This document shows positions 33,405 to 44,756 of a stretch of DNA of 64,000 nucleotides, one piece after another. The stretch's first letter is position 1, and each line of letters begins with the position of its first letter. The position numbers were made by a program, and so were the translations under genes. Source of the DNA: Emiliania huxleyi CCMP1516 (lineage: Eukaryota; Haptophyta; Isochrysidales; Noelaerhabdaceae); the NCBI RefSeq assembly GCF_000372725.1, contig NW_005201912.1:253711-317710 (forward strand). Direction: 5' to 3'. A model generated the notes under the pieces. The model saw only the letters and a program-made list of their open reading frames with translations. It ran no database searches and was not told the DNA's origin.

Positions 33405-33848
33405 CTTAGCGCAGCGCGACTCGCCCAGCGAATCCGCCTCCGCCTCTGTCTCTTACCTTGCAGTGTGATCGTCCGGCGGGCGAAAAAAAGCTCCGGACGG
33501 ACCTAGCGCTATGGTGTCCTCGTTCCCCTCACCCAAGCCCGACTCTGTACAGTAGCATAGCCATCACGTGGGACTCCTGCGACCCGACGTACAAAGTACC
33601 CCGCCCTCGCACTCTCACACACACGTACGCACGCAGGAGCACGCACCGGCCAGACGGCCGCGCATGAGCGATGAGGCTGCGACCCGTGTGCAGGGCACCG
33701 CACCGCACACGACGGGCGGACCACGCACGCAGACCAGAGACCTCACGGGTCACGCACGACTAGTCCTCTCGTTGTGTCACACGTGGGCGTGCGGCTCCGG
33801 GCGGAAGTGCGGCCCCGGAGCGGCTGTGTGCGCCCGCGTCGCACGGTG

Positions 33849-33935
33849 GCGCGGCTCATCAGATCATGCGCGGCTCATCAGATCATGCGCGGCTCATCAG
33901 ATCATGCGCGGCTCATCAGATCATGCGCGGCTCAT
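33849..33935. repeat. 19-bp tandem repeat, about 4.5 copies
   Basis: Unit GCGGCTCATCAGATCATGC. It overlaps the stop codon region of the SAP-domain gene, so copy-number change would alter its 3' end. Confidence 0.9.
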
Positions 33936-34941
33936 TCTCCTTGCGCGTCTGGCGCGTGGAGGGGCGCGTGGCGCGGCCCATGCCCAGCGAGCCCTTTGCG
34001 CGCCCGTTGCTGTCGCCGAGCGGCTCCGCGGCCCCACCACCCTTGGGGCCCTGCTCCATTCCAACCTCCTGCGCGCCACGAGCGCTCGCGGTCGCCTCCG
34101 CGCCCATCGCACCGGCCGCCGGCGCCTCTGCCGGCGCCTCCGTCGGTGGCGGCGCCTCGGCCTCAAGGCCATACGCGCCGAGCAGCCGGGCGAGGAGCAC
34201 CGGCTTGAGGCCGTCGGTGGGCAGGCCACGCGCCGAGAGCGACGCGCGCAACTCGGCCACCCGCATCGCCTTGACCTCCTTGATGGCCGCGCACGTGGCC
34301 GCCGACGGCGCCGACGGCGCGGTGGCGACTTCCGGCGGCGCGGGCGGCGACGCGCCCGCGTCGCTGTCGGTCTCGGCCATCTCGTCGCGATCTCGCTCCA
34401 TCGACCGCATCCACGCCACCTGACTGAGGACCGTCGTCGGTGGCTTCTTGTTGGTCGGCACCGGCCTGCCACCGTGGCACGCTCGAGACACCGAAAGCAG
34501 TGAGCAGCGGCGGCAGCAGCAGCGGCTGCAGTGCCACAGCAGCGGCAGCGGCTGTGCCGCAGCAGCAGCAGCGGCGGTGCCACAGTAGCAGCAGCGGCGG
34601 CGCCGCAGCAGCAGTAGCGGCTCGGCCGTGCGGGCCGGTGGGCCACGTACGCGGCCTTGCCCTTGACGAGGAACTTGGCGGTCTCGGGCGGCGGGCCGTC
34701 GGGCGGCGGTACGAACGGTTGGTATCTCAGGTCCACCGGCGCGGCCGTTGGCGCGGCCGCAGATCCACTCGGGCTGCTCCACGCGTGCGGCGCGGTGCTC
34801 CTCCGCCACGCGCAGCGCGGCGGCGCTCAAGAGGGGCGCCTGCTCGTCGATGAAGCTTGAAGGCGACGAGCAGGAGCTGAGCTCTGGCGAGAGGCCCGAG
34901 AGGCGGGCGCCGATGCGGTGGGAGGCCACATACACAGACAT
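33916..34941 (-). CDS. SAP-domain protein
   Basis: The SAP motif (helix-extended loop-helix DNA binder) is VKAMRVAELRASLSARGLPT followed by DGLKPVLLARLLGAYGLE. Start ATG at 34939-34941 (MSVYVASHRIGARLSGLS). Between exon-like pieces a second frame reads DLRYQPFVPPPDGPPPETAK and FLVKGKAAYVAH, which looks genuine, so the single open frame is not the true model: at least one intron, including the GCTGCT-rich block near 34500-34625, must be removed. After the SAP comes an acidic/Ala-rich tail. Probably nuclear; partners unknown. Confidence 0.6.
   Translation of the reverse strand: MSVYVASHRIGARLSGLSPELSSCSSPSSFIDEQAPLLSAAALRVAEEHRAARVEQPEWICGRANGRAGGPEIPTVRTAARRPAARDRQVPRQGQGRVRGPPARTAEPLLLLRRRRCCYCGTAAAAAAAQPLPLLWHCSRCCCRRCSLLSVSRACHGGRPVPTNKKPPTTVLSQVAWMRSMERDRDEMAETDSDAGASPPAPPEVATAPSAPSAATCAAIKEVKAMRVAELRASLSARGLPTDGLKPVLLARLLGAYGLEAEAPPPTEAPAEAPAAGAMGAEATASARGAQEVGMEQGPKGGGAAEPLGDSNGRAKGSLGMGRATRPSTRQTRKENEPRMI
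34500..34625. repeat. Imperfect GCT/GCC-type trinucleotide tract
   Basis: Runs of CAGCAGCAG/GGCGGC with GTGCCACAG spacers (plus strand). It lies in a likely intron of the SAP gene. Confidence 0.7.
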
Positions 34942-36130
34942 CCTTTCAACTTTTCTTTTTTCTAGAGACGTCAGAGGAAGAAATATTAATCCTCGGGCGG
35001 CGGAGCGGCGCGGCGGCGGGCAGCGCGAGGCGGCGGCGCGGCGAGGCAGCGGGCGGCGCAGGGCGGGGCGGCGCGGCGGCGGGCGGGGCGGAGCGGGGCG
35101 GCGCGGCCATCAGCAGACGCCCGGGCCTTTGGTCCCTGGAGCTCGGCAATGGTCGCGCCGCCCTCGACTCAAAAGGGGCTGCCTTCCACGCGTCGCTGCT
35201 CAGGCCGGGGGAGGGGGGGAGACCTCCTGTTCCTCGCGGAACGGGAGCAAGCCCCTCCTTGCCCGGTCTGCGAAGCAGGGCGGTGGTCGTGCCATCTTGG
35301 CTTCACAACGAGCACGCCGCAACCGTCGCCGGCGCGCGACACGTTCCCGTCAGCAGGACTGTCCTGGTCGAGAGTGTGTGCCGCCAAGGCGGGACCACTC
35401 GGGGACAGTGCCGACGGGACGCGGCTCGAAGGGCGTGGCTCCGCAGCGCGGCTGGCACTCGTCGCAGAGGCCTCACCTTCGAAAAGTCGGGCATGGCTCC
35501 ACCCGCAACTTTGTCGCTAACACGCGCGCACCGCCGAGCCTGCGGCGGGCGCGCTGCGGCCGCACGTCTACTTCGTCATAGTGCCACGACGTGCGGCCTA
35601 GATTTAGCCCACGCGCCTCTGCTCGCAAACACTCACCCATTTGATTGTCGCTGTCCGTGAGTGCGAGATTAGGGCTAGCCGCAGGCAGCTAGCCCATGAG
35701 GAGGGCGTCCATAGACACCTCACTAGACCCCACATACGGTCTCGTCCGTGCCTCGCAGGCCGGTGAGATTGCTAGAGGTGGAGCAAGCTGCTCTAGCCTC
35801 ACATGTCACTTCATGTCGTCTGTTGTTTGTTGTGCTCTTGTTTGTTTCTCTTGGCACCTTGGAGTGCTGGGGGGGGCGACAGGGAGGATATGGCCTTGAG
35901 TTATGTGTACGCCAACTCAGGGTGTGTGGCAGCCAGCTGGCTGTGTGTCTTGTGAGCCTTTTGTGTCTGTGTGTCGCTCGTGCGTGTCGTCATCATCTGT
36001 CCAGCGTCCACCCATACCGCGTTGGTGTCCAGTCCGAGCCTGGCTGTTCTTCACCTTTCTACCTACCTACCTACTCAGAGGGCGAAAAAAAGGAACACAG
36101 AAATTACTTCTCTACAATCACCTCTGGCTA
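34942..36130. other. Intergenic between the SAP gene and the large fusion gene
   Basis: The first 200 bp are a G/C-only tract (GGCGGCGCGG type). A plus frame at 35149-35520 is open but uninformative. A CTAC repeat at 36060-36075 resembles the TAGG runs in the 44537-44756 element. Confidence 0.4.
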
Positions 36131-39100
36131 CTAACCGGCGGAGAAGAGGCTGCTGGCGGAGTTGACGTGTTGCTGCTGGTACGACGCGGGCATGAAGATG
36201 TCGAACTTGCCGCTCGCGCGGCGGCCGTGCTTCGCGGAGACGGCGGCGTCCTCCGGGTCGCCGAGGATGAAGCCCTGCTCCTCGAAGCAGCGCGCCGCCT
36301 CGGCGAAGGCGTCGTGGATCGAGGCGGGCGGCCCGCCCGCCAGCTCGATCTCGGCCATCTCGCCGAGCTTGCCGTAGAAGCCGCGGCAAAAGGCGATGGC
36401 GGCCTTGTCCTCGAGCAGCGAGTCCCAGCCGATGACGTACAGGTGCGGCATCTCGCGGTGGATCAGCTCGCCGAGCGGGCGCAGCGTGTGGCAGCCGTGC
36501 AGCAGCACCGCCTGCAGGTCGGGGCAGTCCTCCCGCAGCAGCCGGATGAGCTCGTCGGGAGGGACCGGCTGCAGCGTGCCCCCGCGCTCAAAGGCGAGCG
36601 CGCCGGCGTAGGCGCCGGCGCGGACCGCGTTGCCGTGGCCGGAGAACTGGATCACGCGCGGCGACAGCTCGCGCGCCACGTGCGCCACGTCGTCGGGGAA
36701 GGTGGCGGCGGGCCGGATCTCGCGCTGCATGTGCGGGATCGCCTCGCAGCACTCCTGGTAATAATAATAATAATAATATAATAATAATAATAAGAAGAAG
36801 AAGAAGAAGAAGAAGCACTCCTGGATCTCGTTCATCAGCTGCAGCTGCGTGATGGTGCGGCCGGAGCGGGTGCGGCGCGGCGACGAGAAGAGGGCGAGCA
36901 GCATCACGTGCTTGGACTTCTCCGTGTCGAGCGCGCCGCGGAAGATCTTCTTCTTCATCAGCTCCTTGACCGGCTCGCGCGTGGGCGGCGCGCGGCCGAG
37001 CATGTGCTCGGTGATGAGCTTGCCCATACTCGCGTCGGGCCACTCAGTGCGCGTCAAGCGCGACGCCACCACCTCGTAGAAGCGGTCGGCCGACCAGCGC
37101 TCGTCCTGCGCGTCGGTCGAGACGGGCCCGTCCGCGCCGTCGCCCGCGCCGTCGCTCCAGTCGCCGAGGAGCTGCCGCCCGTTGCAGAGCTCGTACAGCA
37201 CCAGCCCGAGCGACCACACGTCCGCCGACGCGCGCACGACCAGCCGGCCGGCGGCGGCGGAGACAGAGCCCGACGCGCGGCCGGGGACGGAGCGCCGCGC
37301 CGAAAAGCCGGAGGCGCACGCGGAGGAGCCCGCGCTGCAGCCGCCGTTCGCGCTGGAGTCGCGGCCGGAGCCGCAGCTAGACGCCAAGGGCGAATGGTCG
37401 TCCGACGTGGCGGCATCGGCGAGGTTCTCGTCGAGCGGCGACGCCGACGGGTCCGATTTGACGAGGCTCTGCAGCTGCAGCCGGCCCGAGCCGACCGAGC
37501 TGGCGGCGGGGAGGGAGACGGCGGGCAGGTTCTCGGCGGCGAGGAGCCGCGAAAAGCTCCTCGTCCTCGTCACCACCAGCTGCTCCCTCGCCACCAGCTG
37601 CTCCTCGTCCTCGTCCTCGTGGCGGTCGCCGCTGCTCGCGTTGGCCGCCGCCGCCAGCGCCGCCGCCCTCCTCACCGACAGAATCTCTGGCGGCGCGTAC
37701 TGCGGCGTGCAGGCGTACCGGTCGGCGTGGCGCGCCTCCCCCTCCTCGAGCACGGCCTAACGGGACGCGTCGTGGACGTGTCAGGGACATGCCGCCCGAG
37801 AGGCGGGGGGGACCCTGCCGGCGGGCGGCGGTTGCGTCGTAGTCGATCAGCTTCCAGTCGCCGCCGAAGCGCAGAAAGTGCGCCGGCTTGAGGTCGTTGT
37901 GCACGAGCCCCTTGTCGTGCAGCTTGTCGGCGCACTGCAGCAGCCGCAGCGCCACCGCGCGAGTCGCGATCGTTGAGAGGCCCGACGCGATCCCGCGGTA
38001 TGGGCTCGCCGCCGCCCTCGCGCGCGAGAAGGTGGCGAGGTCCGAATACTGGTGGTCCGCAAACTCGATCACGAGGATGGTGCGGTCGCCCTCGACGAAG
38101 GCGTCGTACAGCACTGGCGCCGTCTCCCCGCCGAGCAACCGCAGCACGGACGCCTCCCGCTTTGCGGCGGCGCGGCGGGAGGCGCCGTCGTACACCTTGA
38201 GGCAAACCTCGCGGTGCGAGATCGAGTCCTGCGCGTAGAAGACCGCCGCCTGCACCTGTTGAGTGCAGGACGGGAGAGCTGTGCGCCGGCGGCCGTTTCC
38301 TCGCGCACGAGCACGAGGCAGCCGCCAGCACCTGCCCCGAGACCGTGTACCGCCCCGCCTGCAGCGTGGCCGGCATCGACCCGCCAGAGGTGCGGAAGCG
38401 GCCGCTCAGCGTCAGCCGCCCACTCATCGACGGCCCGAGACGGCCGCGGACGGCGTCGAGCATCTCGGCGAGCTCCTCCTCCCACGCGTCGTCGAGCGCC
38501 GCCGCCGCCTCGAGCGGCGTGATGCCCTTCGCGTCGTGCGCCGAGCGGCCGTCGATCATGAGGTGCCTAACCTCGGGTCGTCTCGGGTCATCTCGGGTGG
38601 TCTCGGCCAGCCTCGGCCGGCGACCGATCATGAGGTGCGTGTCGCGCAGCAGCAGCTCCGTCATCTTGCGGTGCGTCCCGCGCACCGCAAGATGCATCGC
38701 CGACTCTCCCGTGGTGCGGAGCCGCTGCTCGATGTGCGTGCGGCCCAAATTGCCACTCAGCAGCGGCGGGTTGCCGCCCGCACGGCGCAGCAGCGGAAGC
38801 GCGACAGCCTGAGCGCCGACAGCCGCTGCAGCGAGCAGCAAGTTGCAGCCGTCATTCGCGACATAGTCGAGCAGCACGCGCAAAAACTGCGCCGCCCTGC
38901 TGCCGCCGCCGGAGCCGCCGCCGCCATCGCCATCGGCGCCGGCGTCGCTCCGCAAGGAGGAGGCGCCCCCAAAGCCCGCCGCGTCGCTCGCCAAGGCAGC
39001 GTCGCCGTTCTGAGAACGCGGCGGCGGGTGCGCGCTCGCGGATCGGCTAGCGCCTATGCGGACAGTTCCGCGAAAGCTCCGGGGAGGCAACGTGCGGCGG

Positions 39101-42100
39101 CGGTGCGCTCGCGGGTCGGCTCGCGCCGTGCGTCGGTGGCTCGTCGAGGAGCGGGCAGAGGAGGGACAGGACGAGCTCGCGAGAGGACTCGACGTACCTG
39201 ACCCGTCCAATCAGCTCGCTGGCTGATCGAGTCGTGAGGACGAGAGGCCCGGGTGAGCGGCACCCTGCCACGCCGCGGAACTCGCCGTCGCCGTCGTCGG
39301 CCGAGGTGCGGAGCAGGATGAGGCAGACCTGCGCCGCCGCAGCCAACGGGTCCTCCTCGAGGGGAGAGCCGAGCAGCCACGCGCCTAGTGGAGTCACTAG
39401 TGGAGTCAGCCGTCGTCCGAAGAGTAGCCCCGTCGAGCGGGCTGTGTGATCTCGAGTGATCTCGGGTGTGATCTCGAGTGTGATCTCGAGTGCGATCTCG
39501 TGTGATCTCGAGTGTGATCTCGAGTGTGATCTCGAGTGTGATCTCGAGTGTGATCTCGAGTGTGATCTCGAGTGTGATCTCGAGTGTGATCTCGAGTGTG
39601 ATCTCGAGTGTGATCTCGAGTGATCTCGAGTGTGATCTCGAGTGTGATCTCGAGTGTGATCTCGAGTGTGATCTCGAGTGTGATGGTCTCGAGTGAGCAG
39701 CCACGCGCCGGCGTCGAAGGAGCCGGCCACGCCCACGCCGAGCGAGGAGGAGCTGCTCGCGCTCCTCTGCAGCGGCGGCGCCGACGCCAGCTCGGGCGCC
39801 ATCCTAGCCGATGCGTGCGCCTCGGCGCTGTTTCGCGCCCGCGTGGCATCGGCGTCCGCGCTGGAGGCAGCGCTCGTGCGAGGCACGCTCTCCTGCCTGC
39901 CCGAGAGAGTGGACTGGCGCCGGTAGGAGGGCGGCGCCTCGTCGTGCGGCGCGAGGTCGCCGCCAAAGAAGAGGATCGCCTTTAATAATATAATAATATA
40001 ATAATAATAATATAATAAATATTAACTATTAAAGAAGAGGATCGCCTCTTCGCTCGGCGGCGCGTCCGCCTCGCGCGAAGGGCGCCTGTTCACAGCGTCT
40101 GGCCGCGCTCTCCCCGCCTGTGCCTTTCCCCTCCCCTCCCGCCTTTTGCGGCGAACGCCTGTCGAGCGGCGGTGCCGCCCTCCGGCTGCTCCTCGCCGCC
40201 GCCCGCAGCATGTCGCCCCCAAACGAGAGCCGCGGCGACGACGGCCCCCGACTGCCGCCGCCCAACACCGGACCGCTGCTGCTGCTGCGCGTCGGTAGGC
40301 GGACGGGCGGCGCGTTGCCCAACCGCTCGTCGAGGGAGAGCTTGTCATCGAGGCTCGGCGAGCCGCACTGGTCGCCGCCCGCGCCGCCCTCCCCGACGCC
40401 GCCCTCTCCGACGCTGCCCTCCCCGACGCCGCCCTCTCCGACGCTGCCTGTACAGCGCCCAAGGGAGGAGCCACGGGAGGAGCGGCGGGGGACCGACTCG
40501 GTGCGGCTAGAAATGCTTCCCGAAGCGCCGCACGTGAACCGCCGCGGGAAGCGCATCGCGGGCAGCCCGTCGTCGCACTCCTCCGTCGCGGCGAGAACAA
40601 TCCGCGCGCAGACGAGGAGGCGGAGCAGCGCCTTGAACCGCGGCGCCTGCGACCCGCCCACGTGCCGCTGCGCTCGCGCCTGCTCGCGGCTCACCGTGAG
40701 GCGGAGGCACTCGTGCGCCCGCTGGATGGGCGACCAGCCAAAGGCGTCGGCCTCGACGATCTGCTGCCGAAAGGCAGCCAACCCGTGTGCCTCCCTCGCC
40801 CCTGCCCGCCGCCGGGCCGGGGAGAGGGCGTGGCTGCCTATCGGCGCGGGCTTGAGACACGAGACGACGGCGCTGAGCGAGGCGGCGAGGGCGGCCTTGT
40901 GCAGCGCGTTCTGCCCGAGGTACCGCTCGGGCGAGAGGAAGTGGGCGAGCTGGTGCAGCGAGGAGTCGCCGCAAAGCTCCGCAGGCGCCGCGGCCCTCCT
41001 TTGGGAAGAAGCGAGGGGCCCCTCCGCCACCGCCCTTCGCGGGCCCGGGTCGCTGCTGCCGCCGGGCGATGCAGGGACGGCCGGCGCGGCGGGCCCTTGC
41101 TTGGCCGAGGAGAGGACGCCATGGCGGCGCGGGTGGCTGATGGGCTCGGCGAGGGCGCCGGCGGCGGCGAGGGAGGGGATCTCCGCGTCGAGGAAGGCGG
41201 TGACCTCTTGCAGGTCGGGCATCGAGTCGACGGCGCCGGGCCTTGAGTTGGAGATGGAGCCGCCCGCGTAGGCCCACGTGAGGGCCTGGGCGGGCGAGAG
41301 GTGGCGGCAGCGCGCAGCGACGTACGAGGCGAAGAAGGCGTCCGCGGCGCCGAACGGGTCGACGACCTTCTCGCCGGGCTTGCGCGGCAGGAAGAGCTGG
41401 AGCCGCTCCTCGGTCGGCTCGGCGAAGGCGGGCGGGAGGTCGTCCTCCTCCTCCTCGCCCTCGTCCTCCCCGCGGGGCTGCAGCTGCAACTGCCGCAGCC
41501 GCACCCGCGTCGGCGACGAGGGGACGGACCCTCTGGTGAGGTGAGACAGCGCGAGCGCCCTCGAGGCCGGCGGCTCGCCCCCCCCCTCCCCCCCGCCCCC
41601 CCCCCCGCCCCCCCTCCCCTCCTCGCTGCCCCCACCTCCGCCCCCGCCATCCCCGAGCGCGGCCTCACCGCCCCGGCACGCCGCGCCGCAGCATGGCGCC
41701 GGGGGTGCGGTGGCGGTCCACACCCTCTCGCTCCCCTCCTCCTCGTCCACCGCCCGGAGCGTCGCGACGAGCGACGGGCGGCGCTCCGGCGGAGCGGAGC
41801 GGGCCAAAGGGGCGGACGGGGTGGGGTCGGTGGAGGCGGGGGGATCGGAGGCGGCGGCGGCGGCGGAAGCGGCGAGAGCGGGAAGAGCGGGAGCCGGAGA
41901 GTCGTCCCGCCGCAGGCTGTCGGAGGCGGCGACGGCGGCGACGGCAGAAACGGGGACGGCAGAAACGGCGGCGTCAGCGGCGGCGTCAGCGGCGGCGTCA
42001 GCGGCGGCGGCGGCGGCAGCAGATGATGCGGCGGCGGAGGCGGCGGCGGGTGGGGAGGTTCTCGACCGGCTCCTTCGCCCCGCCTCGCGTCGCAAGCGGC

Positions 42101-44445
42101 CGGCGATGCTGCCGGCGGTCGCCTAGTGGGGCGGACCCTCAGCCCGACTCAATTCATCGACTAGGCGCCCGGCGGGTGGCGCTGGCCGGCGCAGGCCTGG
42201 GCGGTAGGCGAGATATGGGGAGATGTGGGGAGATATGGGGAGATATGGGGAGATATCTATAGCAGGCCTGGGCGGTAGGCGAGAGGCGCTGCTGCGCGAG
42301 GACGCACCCGATGCGCGTGTTGACGAGGACAGTGGAGAGGTTGGGCCAGCGCAGCAGGAGCGAGTCGGCGGCGAGGCCCGCCTGAGAAGGGGTGGGAGAG
42401 CGCCGCACACAGAAGAGGCTGAAGAGGCGGAGGCCGGCGAGGCGCTGCCTCGTCGAGGGTGGCGAGGAGGGGCGAACCTCGGGTCATCTCGGGTCATCTC
42501 GGGTCATCTCGGGTCATCTCGGGTCATCTCGGGTCATCTCGGGTCATCTCGGGTCATCTCGGGTCATCTCGCCTCGTCGAGGGTGGCGAGGCCGCTCGAG
42601 CCCCACGAGAGCAGCCGCGGCGCCTCGCTCTCGCCCACGAAGAGGACGTCGACATGCCCCACCAGCTCACGCACCTCGGAGAGCCGCGAGTCGTTGAGCG
42701 GCGACGCGCGCAGGCAGACGTGCACTCCGGCGGCATGCGCCTCGTCCGCCGCAACAACCATCGGCTCGAGAGGCAGCTCCAGCTGCAGCAGCAGCGCGCT
42801 GTGGGCGGCCTCCTTGCCGGCCAGCCGCGCCCAGCGCTGCGACGCGGTCGGGCGGTACAAGCGGCGCAGCTCGGCCATCTCGCGCTCTCCGACGAGGTTG
42901 TTCGCGCCATCGCACGCGACCGACACCTTCAGTCGAGGACCCGAGCTGACCCGAGCTGACCCGAGATTGTCCGAGATCGCACGTCGCCGACACCTTCTCG
43001 CGCCCGCCCTCGCGCCCCTCGGCGCCGTAGATTTGGACGGCGACGCCGGTGACGGCGGTGGGGTCGCGGGTGACGCCGCGCGTCGACAGGAGGGAGGGGG
43101 CCAGAGTGACCTGGGTGGAACGCTCGAGCGCCCCGAGCAGCGCCGTGCCTAGCTCATGATCGGAGTGGGAATAGGAGCAGGAACCATGGCAAATTAGTGG
43201 CCTACGCAGCAGCGCGGTGCCCAAGTCGTCGCTGCCGACGCGCCCGACGAGGGACGTTGTGACTCCTGTTCAAAGTGTCTGGCGTGTGCGGCCTGCTTTT
43301 CTTCGGTTGAGGCCCGATGTGGGAGGTTGCGATGCCGAGGCGGGCGAGCGCGACGGCCTGGTTGGCGCCCTTGCCTCCGGGCACCTACGCAGTTATACGC
43401 ACTGATGGATAATACTTGCACAGGCCTGGTCCGCGCCCTTGCCTGCCGGCACCGAGTCGAAGACGCCGATGGTGTTGTTCGACTCGAAGAGGCCGACCTC
43501 TGTCTCTGCGCGCAGGTCCATGTTGATCGAGCCAAAGACAATGCAGCGGCCGAAAGTCTTCTGACTGCCGGATGGGTCCAGCCGCAAGCCGCACTTCCTC
43601 CGCACCTGCAAAGCGCGATGCCGAGTCCGGGACATGTCCTGGACAGGTCCCGCCGCGAGCCTCGCCCCGCACCCGGAAGCCCCGGTAGACGCGCTGCAGG
43701 CGGCATGCGGCGGCGTGCGCGGCGTTGCGAGCGGTGGCGAGCTGCTCGCGCCTAGAGCGGGCGAGGGGTCCGAGAAGGCTCCCAGAAGGCTCCACGGCAG
43801 GTGCACGTGCGGTGGCAGCTGCTCGCGCCCGTCGCGCAGGTCGCGGCCGAGCGCCTGCGGGAGATGTCCATGCGCGTGTGAGGCGGGACGCGTCCGAGGA
43901 CGTGTCCGAAGCACGTGTCCGCCCGCCTGGAGGACATCCCCTCCCTCCGTCGCCAGCGCCGCGTACAGCAGCGCGCGCACGAAGGCGAGCTCGTTGGTCG
44001 ACTGCTCGACCCGCGCGGCGTTCGCGTCCAGCACCGCCCGCAGCTTTGCCGCCGAGCCGGGAGCCTCGGCCAGCTTCGCCTCCAGCTCGGCCTGCTTGGA
44101 GCGCTCGGCGCCGGCCGCCTCGACCACCTTGACGAGTGCGGGCAGCGCGTGGGAGTGCTCGAGCGCCATGGCCCACGCGGCGAGGCGGGCCGCCTGCTCC
44201 TCGCGCGGCAGCTCGCTCAGCCCCGACGGCGCGAGATCGCTCGGCCCCGCGTCGGACCAGCTGGCTCTGCGCTCTGCGATGTTCGGCCGCGCCGCCGCCG
44301 CCGCGCCGAACTCAGAATGCGTCTGGCTGAGCCGGCGCACCCGCTGAGGGCTCGCCTGCACGACGGTGTCGAGCTCGACCAGCCGCTGCTGGATCGACTG
44401 CTCGGTCATCATGTCTGAGTCCTCAGAGCTGACAGAGACGTCCAT
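36131..44445 (-). CDS. Giant fusion: IQ motif, PfkB/ribokinase, ankyrin, protein kinase, CHAT
   Basis: Start ATG 44443-44445, stop 36131-36133. Order: a helical N-terminus (QSIQQRLVELDTVVQASPQR); an IQ motif (CRLQRVYRGFRVRG); ribokinase N-lobe (CIVFGSINMDLRAETEVGL, VPGGKGANQAVALARLGI, LVGRVGSDDLGTALLGALE) and C-lobe (GEKVVDPFGAADAFFASYVA, AYAGGSISNSRPGAVDSMP); ankyrin-like repeats (ALHKAALAASLSAVVSCLK, GESAMHLAVRGTHRKMTELL); a protein kinase (VCLKVYDGA, KREASVLRLL, GLVHNDLKPAHFL, LIDYDA, ACTPQYAPPEIL, DVWSLGLVLYELCNGRQLL); and a CHAT caspase-like domain (VIQFSGHG His, AVLLHGCHT Cys, GWDSLLEDKAAIAFCRGFY). Spliced borders that restore these motifs include 43452-43385, 43220-43149, 42993-42927, 42572-42382, 42267-42197, 40045-39980, 39708-39385, 39126-39054, 38638-38567, 38331-38256 and 37829-37757. 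The ribokinase halves meet only if the gene is continuous, which is the main evidence for one gene. Exons near 43900 and 42195-42095 are unresolved. Confidence 0.7.
39449..39692. repeat. GATCTCGAGTGT array inside an intron
   Basis: About twenty 12-bp units inside the 324-bp intron 39708-39385, which is bounded on both sides by the 15-bp exon copy GAGCAGCCACGCGCC. An expanded version of the short introns of the same gene. Confidence 0.9.
42476..42572. repeat. GGGTCATCTC array inside an intron
   Basis: Nine 10-bp units in a fusion-gene intron. The exon sequence GCCTCGTCGAGGGTGGCGAG is present on both sides. Confidence 0.9.
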
Positions 44446-44536
44446 AGTCGCGCAGGCGTGGGGCCGCCTGCCGGCGCGCCGCCAGCAGACCGGCAGCAGA
44501 TCGGGACGCGAAATCGGGGCGCGGAGAGTCGCGCTG

Positions 44537-44756
44537 GGTTCCGGCTCCTAGCCGGATAGGGGGTCTGCGAGCTGGCCCCTCCCAGATAGGTAGGTAGGTT
44601 GGTCTTGTTTCGCCCAAAAGGGCCCTGCAATAGGTAGGTACCCCCTATTTTCATCTTTTTTCGCTTCGCTGCGCGGCCTGGGGATAGGTAGGTAGGTAGG
44701 GCGTTTTGGCGCGAGTCAGTCCCAACAGACCCCCTATCCGGCTAGGAGCCGGAACC
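44537..44756. mobile_element. MITE, 220 bp, with perfect 31-bp terminal inverted repeats
   Basis: Ends at 44537-44567 and 44726-44756 (GGTTCCGGCTCCTAGCCGGA... inward) are exact reverse complements over 31 bp. CTG flanks both sides (44534-44536 and 44757-44759), a probable 3-bp target duplication. The interior has TAGG runs and no coding capacity. The perfect arms suggest recent insertion. It lies in the shared upstream region of the divergent fusion and ART genes. Confidence 0.85.

Noticed and set aside
35149-35660. Overlapping plus frames upstream of the fusion gene's 3' end
   Set aside because: No domain, repeat or splice support; adjacent G/C-only sequence inflates open frames.
39449-39692. 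CRISPR-like regular repeat
   Set aside because: Units are contiguous 12-mers without unique spacers, lie inside a protein-coding gene's intron and are flanked by exon duplication; the host is a eukaryote.
42161-44445. Separate ribokinase gene ending at the stop at 42161
   Set aside because: The frame to 42161 is only intron read-through; the missing ribokinase C-lobe lies further on in the same strand near 41.3 kb.
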